A stretch of 64,000 bases of DNA. It comes from Tolypeutes matacus. Taxonomy: Eukaryota; Chordata; Mammalia; Cingulata; Chlamyphoridae. The translations under genes and the position numbers were made by a program. Under the pieces are notes generated by a model. It saw nothing but the letters and a program-made list of their open reading frames with translations. It was not told where the DNA came from and made no database searches. Of the stretch, positions 1 to 9,372 are shown one piece after another; position 1 is the stretch's first letter, and every line of letters starts with the position of its first letter. The stretch covers positions 9,617,752 to 9,681,751 of the forward strand of contig JAKSZT010054568.1 in assembly GCA_026826555.1 (NCBI GenBank). Reading direction: 5' to 3'.

Positions 1-101
1 AGACCCACCTCGGCCAGCAAAGCAGGTGTCACCTGCAAGGTGTGCTCCAAGGCGTGGCCTTGCATGAAGACCCACCTCGGCCAGCAAAGCAGGTGTCACC
101 T
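1..101. repeat. Tandem duplication with 67-bp period at window edge
   Basis: The first 34 bases recur exactly at 68-101, giving a period of 67 bp. The array is cut by the window start, so more copies may lie upstream. One frame of the second unit reads like a degenerate C2H2 finger (C-x2-C spacing followed by H), but the period is not a multiple of three, so the two units are not in the same frame. I therefore treat it as non-coding tandem repeat. Confidence 0.8.
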
Positions 102-1025
102 CCACTCCCATCTTCCCACGCGGAGCCGAGGACCTCCTGGGTGGAAGTGGGGTGGGGACAGTTGAGGCTGGGGCGGCTCCTGAGCAGGGAGGCTCACACT
201 GGAAGCACACAGACTTCTCTAGGCCAGGGAGGAAACGGTGGGATATTTAGAGCCCAAGGCGCTCTACGCAGCTCAGGGCAGGGGTAGCGCGTCCTTTACG
301 CGCCAGGCACTTAGCCCCCGAGATCTCAGTCTTCACAACAAGCCCATCTCACCCTAGAGGAAGCTCCAGGACCTCTGCGGACCCCTCCCAGGCCTCTGAC
401 TTAGGGAACAGAGGGGGCTCCCAAACCTGGGCAAGGCCCTGAGGAAGCCGTCGCAGCAGGTGCAAACCTGAGGGCGGGGAGGAGAGGGCGAGCCCCCCTC
501 CCTGAGGAGGAAGGGGGCGGGGGCCCTGCCGCAGGGGCCTTTGCAGCTCCTCCTTGGAGCCCCGGCAGCCCGTGAAGGAAGTGTTCCTACGGAAGGGGAG
601 ACGGGCGCGCAGACACCAAGCAAGCCTCCCAGAGCTGACATCCAGCCGCGCAGCAAGGCCGGAGGCGAGCCGATAGCGGCCTGACCCCCAGCCCCAGCCT
701 CCCCACTCCCAGCTCTGACCTGCTGGGGGAAAATCGCGAGGCACCTGCCTCACCTGGAGGGAAGACCCGAGGGAACAAACCACCCCGGAACCGGACCTGA
801 ATGACGGAGACGTTCCCTAGGGACACAGGGGTTCCCAAAGGCTCCCTGCTGGCTCACCCGGGGGCAAAAGGAGGGGAAAGATGCAGGCTGGAGGGTCTAG
901 AAGCATCCCTGGGACCTCCTCGGCTCCTCATATGCTTACTGCGTTTCTAACACAAGTTCCAGGCGGCGGAACGTGCTCCTGGGACGACTCTCTTTACTGC
1001 TTGCGACTCCGCGAAGCCAGGCTTA
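102..1025. other. Unique GC-rich DNA, nothing recognised
   Basis: GC-rich sequence with several overlapping stop-poor frames on the minus strand (349-838). They lack a consistent frame, splice signals or any recognisable domain. No repeat family was recognised by eye. Confidence 0.5.
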
Positions 1026-1029
1026 GTAG

Positions 1030-1096
1030 AATCTCCTTCTAAAGAGGGAAACCGGGGCCCAGGCAGAGTCAAATGACTTGCCAGGGTCAGGTGAAG
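1030..1096 (-). repeat. MIR SINE fragment
   Basis: The run reads like the reverse complement of the MIR core: a fully transcribed 'gaggaaaccgaggcccagagagtcaagtgacttgcc' type region is recognisable in degenerate form. MIR is an ancient tRNA-derived mammalian SINE. The copy is short and old, so the boundaries are approximate. Confidence 0.55.
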
Positions 1097-1159
1097 GGAG
1101 GTCTCTCCTCCGTCCCCACACCACCCGTGTCCATCGCTATCAGAACCTTCAGCTCACGT

Positions 1160-1285
1160 TTTGGTGGGCTCCTTTTCAGCCTGCCTGTTTGCCCCAGGAG
1201 TCTGCGCGCCCCTGGAGGAAGGGATCGTGCCTTTGTCATCTCTGAATCCCAAGCTCTGGACACAGCGCTAGACTCATAGAGGAAG
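1160..1285 (+). repeat. Possible L2 LINE 3' end fragment
   Basis: The order 'ggaagggatcgtgcc ... tgaatcccaagctctggacacag' matches the L2 3' end pattern (assignable as 'gggcagggactttgtc ... tatccccagcgcctagcacag'). It is highly diverged, so the assignment is tentative. Confidence 0.4.
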
Positions 1286-1537
1286 AGCAGGTGAAGGCAT
1301 GGGGTGAAAATTGAATCTGTTCTTCCCTCTTTCCCTCTCCTCTCCCTCCCCTTCCCTGAGGAATGAAATGTGCATTTTTCACTCCTGGAAAAAACTTAAG
1401 TGCCTTTATGGTGCAGGAACCAATATTAGTAAAAGATATCGAGAGTGCCTACAGCCCTATCTTCTCCTTTTACTTGTAGGGCAGCTGGGCCTTGAAGAGA
1501 GGAAGAGGCTCACCTTAAATGTCAGTGGTCCACTTGG

Positions 1538-1670
1538 ACTATGGGGACATCCTCTGGCCTTGTCATTCTGTAGCTGTGTGACCCTTTATAAATTGTCTAA
1601 TGTCTGTGTGTCTTGGTAGCCTCACCTATTAAATGGGGGTGACCTTCCCACCACCAGAACAGCTATGAGG
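1538..1670 (+). repeat. MIR SINE fragment
   Basis: The run contains 'tagctgtgtgaccc' followed after about 45 bases by 'cctcacctattaaatgggg'. This is the MIR core and 3' order on the plus strand. The copy is old and gapped. Confidence 0.7.
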
Positions 1671-2039
1671 CAAAAAGGAAGGGATTTGGGGCCAGAACCT
1701 CACAGATCTCCTGGTCTGGGCCTGCTCTGGGCAGGCCCAGCCCCGGTGAAAGCTGGTACGTCACCCTGCATCACCCTCACTCTCCCCTCCATGGTGGTGC
1801 TGAGAAGATGCTGAGAGCATCTCGGGACCTTGCGGCCTCTGGGCGCGTTGGCAGAAGGAAAGCGAAGCACACTCAACTCTTTCCTGGGAATTCAAAGGCT
1901 ATTCCGCAGGCTTCTCCTCAGAGGGGACTGGGTGACTGGACTGCATAGTCACTGGATCTTCTAAAACTTTAATTTTTTACCATAAAAATCTACACGAATC
2001 TGAGATACGGTCACTCGGCAAAAAGTGAAGCTGTTCACG
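1671..2039. other. Unique DNA, nothing recognised
   Basis: Mixed-composition sequence between a MIR and the candidate AT-rich element. It holds no convincing reading frame, repeat family or RNA gene. Confidence 0.5.
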
Positions 2040-2560
2040 TCCTCTCGTGAATGAGCTCACAGGGGTTTATTGCTTTCCAGGTTAGAATCCACTTTCCCAG
2101 AGAGAGGAGCCGAGGGACAATGAAAACAAACGTCTCCTATGAGTTTACTAAAACACAAATTATGCATCCTGGAGGAATTAGGGATCATTTGAATGCATCC
2201 CTGCTTCCCCTGCCAGGCGGGTTCCCCTGCCTCGCGACGACACGGTCCTCTGATGAGGCAGCCCCTTTCTGTGAGATCAGAATTAATTAAACTGCGCTTA
2301 GTTCACCCCTTTCGTGCAATTAGAGTCGGAGAGCTGTTTGAAATAGGATTCCCACTACATGAATGGGTCTGCCCAATTACCAGAGACAATGGTGCCGAGG
2401 TGTCTCCGGGAGAGGTGAGCCAGGCCCCAGGACAGAAGCCTGGCCCTGGGAGAATCGGGCTGCTCCCCCAAAATTAACTTGGCTATTTCCTACAAGACGA
2501 GTCCTTTTCTTCTTAAGAGAGGGGAAGGCGGCTGCAGTTTGCGATTTGTACAACAGACGG
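2040..2560. promoter_or_regulatory. Candidate conserved non-coding element
   Basis: This tract is not recognisable as a repeat and is richer in AT than its neighbours. It has several homeodomain-type cores: 'gaattaattaaac' near 2280, 'caattaga' near 2318 and 'ccaattacc' near 2374. It also has SOX-like 'acaatg' sites near 2117 and 2387. Such motif clusters are typical of developmental enhancers, but motifs of this length are common by chance and I cannot see conservation. The call is an inference from texture only. Confidence 0.25.
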
Positions 2561-3400
2561 TGAGGGGGAGCGAGGAGGGCCCATTTGGCACCCTCGGAGC
2601 TGGCTCCGACCCTGCTTCTGGCACTTTCTAGGCACGTGGCTCTGCGACACCATTAAGTTCCGCACCTCGGTTTTCTTTTTCCGCAAACGAGGCTCATAGC
2701 ACCGGCCCCCCTCCCCATGCAGGGGGCACTGGAGCTAAAATTAGGCTGCGGCTAAAGCACCCAACGCCGTGCTGGGCGGTCAGGTCAGCGGGTGCTTGGA
2801 GACGGTCACCGCGGTTTATTTGGAAGGCTCTGGGTTGAAGTGGCTGCTGTTGACATCAGAATGCAGAATCAGACTCAGACATCAGAATCATTAAGCCCCT
2901 TCCTGCTTAATGAACAAAGACAGCGTCTAACAGCTGGGGCCAGACAAAGAAACATGTGTCAGGCCCGGAAGCCAGTTTCCCAAAGAGCCCGGGAGGGGAG
3001 GGTCGGGGTGAAGGGCAGAGTGGAGGGGCCCGGACGCGGCGGTTCCGTTTCCCAGGATGCCTCAGGCTTTCGCGGCCCTGCCTTCCCTCCCTCTTGGAGG
3101 GCAGCGAGGAGCCGAATGGGAGAGCGTGCAAAGCTTCCTTTGCCCGGCAAGGAAGAGCGTCCGGCTTCATGAATCGCTGTCTTCACACGGAGAGCTACCG
3201 CTTGAGGGGACCATGGGGCGCCTTCCGATATTCCACTCTGAAATACTTTGAATTCTTGATGCGATACAGCAAGGTGTTTGGACCATCAGTATGGAAGGAA
3301 TGACAGGTTTCTCAGGAGCTGCTGCTGCGGTAGCCGGTTCCAGGCGCCCGTGCCCCTTCAGTAGAGAAGCCTGGGGATGCAATCAAGCAGCCTCAGAAAG
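2561..3400. other. Unique DNA, nothing recognised
   Basis: GC-rich to mixed DNA. Overlapping short frames on both strands at 2792-3303 reflect low stop density. None has a recognisable domain or splice-site framing. Confidence 0.5.
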
Positions 3401-3429
3401 ACCATGTGCTGGTTTGGGGGACAGGCAGA

Positions 3430-3560
3430 TGAGGGTCTTGCTGACTCACTAGCTGTAAGATTTTGCACAAATGACTTCGCTTCTCTTAGCTGCAGTTCCT
3501 GTCTCTCTCAAATGGGCTCTTGTGAGGATGAAATACAAACAAATAAGTGAAACAGACGCA
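3430..3560 (+). repeat. MIR SINE fragment
   Basis: The sequence shows 'actagctgtaagattttgcacaaatgac', then 'ctcaaatgggctcttgtgaggatgaaat'. This matches the MIR core order on the plus strand (tagctgtgtgacctt, cctcatctgtaaaatgggg). Confidence 0.65.
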
Positions 3561-3569
3561 CACACAGTT

Positions 3570-3645
3570 GAAGCAGCATCTCCAAGATCTCCCAGCTCGC
3601 AGGCAGTGGACCAGGATTGGAACCCACAGCCCATCCTGCCTCCTG
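3570..3645 (-). repeat. MIR SINE fragment
   Basis: The segment 'cccagctcgcaggcagtggaccaggattggaaccca' matches the reverse-complement MIR 5' part (cagctagtaagtggcagagctgggattcgaaccca). It lies just after a plus-strand MIR, so two independent insertions or a rearrangement are possible. Confidence 0.6.
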
Positions 3646-4107
3646 GAGGAGTCCCACGGCAGTGGACGCATCAACCCACAGCTGAAAGGGGCTGAAGCCC
3701 GAGAACTGTTCCCGTGGTGATGTCTTGAGGCAGGAGCTGTACCTGGCTTTTAATGTCCTTGTAGTGGCATGATTCATCCTCACCAGCAACAACTGCAAAC
3801 ATTTGCTGGGTGTAAGAATTAGGGAGCCGCTAAAATTAGAGAGCGGCAGGAAAGAAGGGGAAGATGGCACACCCCAGACACCAAATGGCTGTCAGTCTAG
3901 TAACTGTGGGGGGGGGGTGTAACCAAAATAAACGGCCGAGTTTGTCCAACAGGACAGCCACCGGGGCACAGCACTGCCAAGCTCTCCCATTGGCACACTG
4001 TGGACAGGATCAGCCACAGACTTTGCAGGACCCACTCAAAATGAAAAGGTGGCCACTGTTCAAAAAGTAGGAATTTCAAGACAGCAGGAACAGAGCAGTG
4101 AGCAGAG

Positions 4108-4226
4108 TGGTCCTTCCAGACACGTGGCCCTCCCGGACATGTGGTGCTTCTGAGCATGTGGCCCTCCCAAATACGTGGCCCTTCCAAACACGTGGTCCTT
4201 CTGAGCACGTGGCACTTCTGGACACC
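4108..4226 (+). repeat. 17-bp minisatellite, seven copies
   Basis: Seven consecutive 17-bp units begin with TGG and end near ACACG (first unit 'tggtccttccagacacg'). They add up to exactly 119 bp with no indel by hand count. Each unit junction makes a CAYGTG or TACGTG hexamer: three perfect CACGTG, two CATGTG and one TACGTG. The internal sequence alternates between CCCTCCC-like and CTTCTGAG-like forms, suggesting a higher-order pattern. Confidence 0.9.
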
Positions 4227-4767
4227 TGCTAATAGCACTTTGAGGTTCTGAGGCGGCTGTTCTCCAGCAGGGTAAGTGATGCCCCCTCTACCTCTGCTTC
4301 AAAACTCTTACCTGTAAATTACAGGTGGAGAATGCTCTGGATGGGAGATGAGAAAATCTCACCTGTGGCCTAGCCCCGTCAGCTACATCAGTTCCCTAGC
4401 ACATCCCACATCTTTACTTACATGTCACTGGTCCAACCAAAATTAAGTTTATTTCTGAGTAACAGAGGCATGAAAAAGGGCACATTAAAAAGGTAAAAGC
4501 TAAAACTGAAAGCATGATCCATAAAGTGAAAATTGATAAATTGGTCTTCAAAGTTTAAAACATTTGCACTGCAAAAGAAACTATTCAGAGAATGAAAAGA
4601 CAAGTCACAGACTGGGAGAAAATAATTGCTAAGCACATATCTGACAAAGGCCTTGTTCCAGAACATATTTTAAAACTCTAAAAATTCAATAGTAAGAAAA
4701 CAAGCAAAACCCAATTTAAATATGGACAAATGACCTGACCAGAGATTTCACTAAAGAAGGTATATGG

Positions 4768-4990
4768 GGGCAGATGTGGCTCAAGCAATTAAGTGCCTGC
4801 TTCCCACATGGGAGGTCCCGGGTTCACTTCCCAGTCCCTCCTAAAAAAACAAAACAAGTAAACAAATGAAAAAACCAACTCAGGGGAGCTGATGCAGCTC
4901 AGTGGCTGAGCCCTGGCTTCCCACATATGAGGTCCCAGGTTCAATTCCCAGTCCCGGTACCTTAAAAATAATAATAATAATAATAAGGTA
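4768..4990 (+). mobile_element. DAS-SINE with two different tRNA-like heads (nested in L1)
   Basis: A tRNA-derived head begins at 4768 (GGCAGATGTGGCTCAAGC, then GGTCCCGGGTTCACTTCC). An A-rich linker follows, then a second diverged head from about 4877 (GGAGCTGATGCAGCTCAGTGG, then GGTTCAATTCC and GGTACC). The element ends in (AAT)n. The 9-bp flank GGTATATGG occurs at 4759-4767 and again at 4991-4999, the expected target-site duplication. This supports insertion of both heads as one unit. The second head resembles the elements at 40681 and 63667 more than the first head does. Confidence 0.9.
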
Positions 4991-5658
4991 GGTATATGGA
5001 TGGCCAATATGCATGTGAAAAGATCATCAACCTCATTAGCCATCAGGGGAATGCAAGTTAAAACCGTTTGAGCTAACACTACCCACCTATTAAAAAGGCT
5101 GAAATGGAAAATCCCGATGAGACCAGGTGTTGGGGGGGATGTGGGGCAAATGAAATGGGCACTCGAGAAACCAGTCTGGCTGTTTCTTACAAAGTGAAAC
5201 AAACACCTAACCCTATAAACCAGCAGTCTTACTCTGAGGTGTTTACACTAGAGAAAGAGAAACTCAAGTTCACACAAAAATCTCCACGTGGCCTTTCTCA
5301 GCACCACCATAATCACCAAAACCTGGAAACAACTTGTTTCAACCAGGGAAACAGAAAAACAAACTTGTCCATCTGTACAATGGGCGGCCACACTGGAGTA
5401 GAAAGGAATGAGCCATCGAGTCACGCAGATGAATGTGAAATGTATTTTACTAAGTGAAAGAAGCAGATTTCAAAGTGTCATTTGTATGACATCCTTGAGG
5501 AGATAAAGCATTAGTGATGGAGAACAGGCCAGCTGAGTTAGGAAGGGGGGGGTGGCTACAAGGGAGCGCGCAAGGGGGCTTGGAGTAAACGAACCATTCT
5601 GTGCGCTGACTATGCTGGTGGTTACACAAATCTATACATGCATTAAAAAGTCACAGAG

Positions 5659-5757
5659 GAGGCAGATGTGGCTCAACTGGTTGGGCATCCATCTGCCATA
5701 TGGAGGGACCTGGGTTCAATCCCCAGGACCTCCCGGTAAAATAAAATAAATAAATAA

Positions 5758-5790
<33 letters not shown>
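5659..5790 (+). mobile_element. DAS-SINE (nested in L1) with (AAAT)n tail
   Basis: Head 'ggcagatgtggctcaactgg', B-box region 'gggttcaatccccagg', then a long (AAAT)n tail. The 10-bp sequence AAGTCACAGA is present on both sides (5649-5658 and 5791-5800), a perfect target-site duplication. The head reads 'gggcatccatctgcc' in the region where other copies read 'gagcacccgcctccc', so it belongs to a different subfamily from the 6.75-kb element. Confidence 0.92.
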
Positions 5791-5792
<2 letters not shown>

Positions 5793-5879
5793 GTCACAGA
5801 ACTTCACACTCCCCAAAAAAGGTCAGTTTTACTGTATATTAATTTAAAAATAAAAATTAAGATAAAAAAAATAATAAAG

Positions 5880-6235
5880 CTTTATTTTTCTCCCATATAA
5901 AAGAAGTTCAGATATAGACATCTGGGGCTGGTATGGAGCCAACACAATTATCAAAGAGGAAGCCTTTCTCCATCTTTCTCCTTTGGCATCTCTAAGTTAT
6001 GGCCCTCATCCTCCTGATCCAAGATGGCTGCTATAGCACCAGCCATCACAGCCATGTTCCGAACAGCAGGATGGAGGAAGGAGAAAGAAAGTGAGTTCTT
6101 TTTTAAGGAGCATTCCCTGTGAATGTGTTTCATTGGCCAAAACTCAGACACATGGCCACACCTAACTACAAAGGAAGCTAAGGATTATAATTATCTGGGT
6201 GGGGTTTTTATTATGAAGAAAATGGGGATAAGGGA
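5880..6235. repeat. Old interspersed repeat, family not assigned
   Basis: Phrases such as 'atccaagatggctgctatagcaccagccatcacagcc' and 'cattggccaaaactcagacacatggccacacctaactacaaagg' recur in many mammalian genomes in a medium-reiterated repeat that I recall but cannot name. It is not coding; stops interrupt every frame. Confidence 0.45.
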
Positions 6236-6279
6236 TATTGAAAGGTAAATTCTTTCCCTGCCACAGGGGCTCGATTTCT

Positions 6280-7680
6280 TTCTCCAACTCAAGCCTCTTT
6301 CCTAAGCTTCTAGCTCATATATTCACCTGCCTACTTGATATCCCACCTCAAATAGCTAATAGGCATCTCAAATCGAGCATGCCTTAAAACCCAATTCATT
6401 ATGGCCTCCTTCCCTCCACCAAGCTTGTCCTTCCTCCAGTCTCTCTCATTTTAATAAAAGCACCACTGTCTAGCCAATTGCTTCTTGATTCTTTCCTTCC
6501 CTCCATCTCCATAGCCAGTCCTTCAGCAGATCTCATTAGTTCTCTTCATAAAAGAGCTCTTGTGTCTGCCCATTTGTCACCACCACCATCTTAATCCAAG
6601 CTTCCTCATCTCTTATCTGGAAACTGCAAAAGTCTCCCAATTGGTGTCCCTGACTCCACTCTCCGCAAAGGAGTAAGATTATTTCTAAACCTCAGTTCTG
6701 TGTTTAAAAACCTCCAATACTTGGCATTGCATTGAAAATAAAATCCCGAGGAGCAGATGTGGCTTAAGCAGTTGAGCACCCGCCTCCCACATGGGAGGTC
6801 CCGGGTTCAGTTCCCAGTGCCTCCTAAAGACAAACAAACAACAAGCAGACAATGTGCAGTCATCGAGCAAAAACAATGAACAGACAATGAGCAAAAACAG
6901 CAAGCAGGCAACAAGCAAGACAACAAGCAGGCAACAAGCAAAAACAACAAAGAGGCAGGGGGCGGATGTGGCTCAGGCAGTTGAGCACCCGCCTCCTACA
7001 TGGTTCAGTTCCCTGGTGTCTCCTAAAGAAAAAACAGACAATGCGCAGACAATGAGCAAAAAAACGAGCAGACAACAAGCAAAAGCAACAAACAAGCAGG
7101 GAGTGGATGTGGCTCAAGCAGTCGAGCACACGCCTCCTACATAGTTCGGTTCCTTGGTGCCTCCTAAAAAAAAAACAGGCAACAAGCAGACAATGAGCAA
7201 AAGACAACGAGCAGACAACGAGCACAAACAACAAGCAAAAACAACAAGCAAACAGACGAGGGTGCCATCTTGGGAGGGGGGATAAAATGAAATGCATTTG
7301 TTGCCTTGGCCTCCTAAGCCCCTTCCGGCCTCTCCAGCTCACTCTCCTGAGACCCTCTGCCTCTCTCACCAAGCCCCATCCACAAGGGTCTCCTAGAAGG
7401 TGCCAGGCTCAGCCCTGGCTCAGGACATTTGCATGCTCTGTTCCCTCCTCCTGGGACACTCTCCTGGGCTCCTTACCTCACCTGCCTCTTCTCCTTCTTC
7501 GGGTCTCAGCTCCAAGGTCTCCTTCTCAGACCTGCTTTTGTGCAGAACCCCAGTCACTCGCCACCAGGCAACAGCGTCCTAGTTTCTTCAGAGAGCCGTA
7601 ACCTGTTTTCACCTGTCTCACCTCTAGAGCTGCCTCTGTCAGTTTGTCAGCAGGTGCTTGCTGAATAAATGAATGGGCGG
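6280..7680 (+). mobile_element. L2 LINE 3' portion, interrupted by a DAS-SINE
   Basis: The left part (6280-6748) reads in L2 order: 'cacctgcctacttgatatcccacc', 'caccaccaccatcttaatcc', 'gtctcccaattggtgtccctg', 'aaaaacctccaatacttggcattgcat'. The right part (7262-7680) continues with 'ctccagctcactctcctgag', 'ttccctcctcctgggacactctcc' and the characteristic 3' end 'cagcaggtgcttgctgaataaatgaatg'. L2 is an extinct mammalian LINE. The multi-headed SINE at 6749-7261 splits it. No coding capacity remains. Confidence 0.82.
6749..7261 (+). mobile_element. Three-headed DAS-SINE array
   Basis: Three head-to-tail tRNA-like heads start near 6749, 6957 and 7099. Each is followed by the family body rich in CAACAAGCARACAATGAGCA. 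Head 1 is intact (A-box GATGTGGCTTAAGCAG, B-box GGGTTCAGTTCCC). Heads 2 and 3 both lack the same roughly 11 bp between CTACAT and GTTC, which removes part of the region before the B box. The shared deletion shows that heads 2 and 3 derive from one another or from a common source, not from independent insertions. I could not find an unambiguous target-site duplication; the L2 flanks are consistent with insertion after 'aaaataaaatcc'. Confidence 0.9.
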
Positions 7681-9009
7681 CTTAAGCCGGGGGTCCTTCC
7701 CACGTGCGCAGAGGCTTAGACTCGGCCTTCCGGCCCTGACATTCTGCCCTTCTGAGCACCACAGGGTGAGCCCACAGTGTCCACCAGGAGCCCCACAAAG
7801 GGCCAGAACTTCTCCAGGAGCCACACCTTCCCCCGAGGCTCCTGGGATTCCCCTCACAGACCCAGAGGCTTTCCAGGGACTCTGGAGCCTGGGACGATCT
7901 GAACGTCTCCCAGAAGCTAATGAATATTCCAATACAATTTGACATGGACCCAAACCTCGCCGTTCATATGCAAATCAACAAATCAGGAAACACTGGGCAA
8001 CGGCAAGGCACTGGCCTGCTGAGAAAGGTCGCAGCCACCGGCGGTGGGAGGGGCCGGGGCCAGGGGCAGAAGCGCACGTGACGGCGCCAGCCGCGTCCTA
8101 GGTGTGCACCCAGTGCCAGGATGGTGAGGTGACAGTACCTTTCCAGCAGGCGCTCTGTCGAGGCTGGTCCTTGATGCAAGCAGGTAGACCCACAGCCAAA
8201 GCCCCATCCAAAGAAAAAGCAACTGATCCGCTACCCTGATGCCTTCGATTCCGCCTTCACATCGCATCACAAGGAAGTTGGAAAAGAAACTTAAAAACGA
8301 CTCAACCACCTGAGATCAGCCCAGTCCTGAGGCTAATTGAGCACACTAAGAGCCAGACTTGGCAGGGTGAGGTCTGGACGCCCCTCGGGGGCTCAGCAGA
8401 GGGCCACGTTAATCAGGTTAGCAAATTCCCCTTAGTGGCCATGGCCTTCAGGGAAGTTTCTAGGTGATGAGCTCTGACCTGGGCTTCACGGCCAGGTGAG
8501 TGCCCTCTACCTGGAGGAGGTGGCCCAGCAGGAGGAGAGCAGAGCCACACAAGGAAGTGAGAAGCACGCATCCTGCCGGACAAGCTTAGGGCCCGTGGCT
8601 GTGCCGACGTGGTGGTCGTGGACAGAGGGCCACCGGTTGGGATGAAAGTTATTTTATCCTCCGGGTCGAAGTCACAAACTCACCACCTCCTGCAGGCTGA
8701 ATCGGACCCACAGCGACTGTTTGCCAGGTGTTCAAGCGTTAAAAAATAAGTACCTACGGCTGCCCTCGGGACAGGCTTCAGTCCACAGAGATGCCGTGAC
8801 GGACTGTCGTCTGGCTCCCGGCCCCTCCCCGCCTTCATGCTGCCCTCTGCCCCTGAAGCCTTTGGGTTATGACCTTCAGAAGCAATTCCAAAGTTCTTTG
8901 AGCAAACTGGGCTATGGCATGTTTGGAGCAAAATTTCTAGGGTAATAATGCAGCTGCCTGTGCCAGAAAGAGGGCTGGAAAGAAGTCGCCTTTGGTACTT
9001 AGGGACGTC
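7681..9009. other. Unique DNA, nothing recognised
   Basis: GC-moderate sequence with only short overlapping frames. No repeat family or RNA gene was recognised. The segment at 7670-7960 is stop-poor in several frames on both strands, as expected from its base composition. Confidence 0.45.
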
Positions 9010-9372
9010 TTGGGAAGAGCCCAGGCACGGGGGTCCCTGCAGCATCTGCTTCATTGGCTTCGAGGAAAATCGTCATCTGAGCTTCTGGCAGGGGCGAACT
9101 AGTCATTCGCCTACTGTGAGAAGACCTCGCCAAGCCGGTGAGAAAAAGGCACGGCCCCCAGCTCCCGCCCCGAGATGCTGGGGGCTTTCCAGCTCCGGAG
9201 CCAAACGTGCAAGTCAGCCGGCCGGGGGGCTGCAGCTGCAGGAGGCGCCTGCGAAGGACCACCCAGCCGAGCCCATCGGCCCCCGTTAAAAGGAGAACTG
9301 GGGATAAAACGGCTACTGCTGTCTTAAGCCACTAAGTTTGGGGGTGATTCTGCGGCAGCAGAGTCTTGGGTC
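9010..9372 (+). repeat. Old LTR-like or MER-like interspersed repeat
   Basis: The 3' end 'gtcttaagccactaagtttgggggtgattctgcggcagcag' matches the tail shared by several ancient mammalian LTR/MER repeats (ctgtttaagccactaagttttggggtggtttgttacgcagca). The body upstream is too diverged to assign. Boundaries are approximate. Confidence 0.5.

Larger units (their letters stand above)
4450..5870 (+). mobile_element. Truncated L1 LINE, ORF2 end and 3' UTR, with two nested SINEs
   Basis: The sequence runs in order through the L1 ORF2 C-terminal region and 3' UTR. Visible landmarks are 'gataaattgg.cttcaaa', 'gcaaaagaaactattcagag', 'gactgggagaaaata', 'ctaaagaaggtatatgg', then after a SINE 'atggccaatatgcatgtgaaaagatcatcaacctcatta' and 'ggttacacaaatctatacatg'. 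It ends in A-rich DNA near 5870. The copy is 5' truncated and carries stops and indels, so it cannot encode a working protein. DAS SINEs sit inside it at 4768-4990 and 5659-5790, so it predates both. Coordinates are approximate to about 20 bp. Confidence 0.88.

Noticed and set aside
34..150. C2H2 zinc-finger-like reading (CKVCSKAW...H)
   Set aside because: The repeat period is 67 bp, not a multiple of three, and a stop follows shortly.
6749..6840. Possible functional tRNA-Ala gene
   Set aside because: The head is tRNA-derived, but it is followed by SINE body and tail and lacks a paired acceptor stem; it is a retroposon.
6685..7372. Cys/Phe/Arg-rich frames containing ELNPGPPMWEAG-like peptides
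   Set aside because: These are translations of antisense DAS-SINE heads; the same peptide recurs at 4.8, 6.8 and 40.9 kb.
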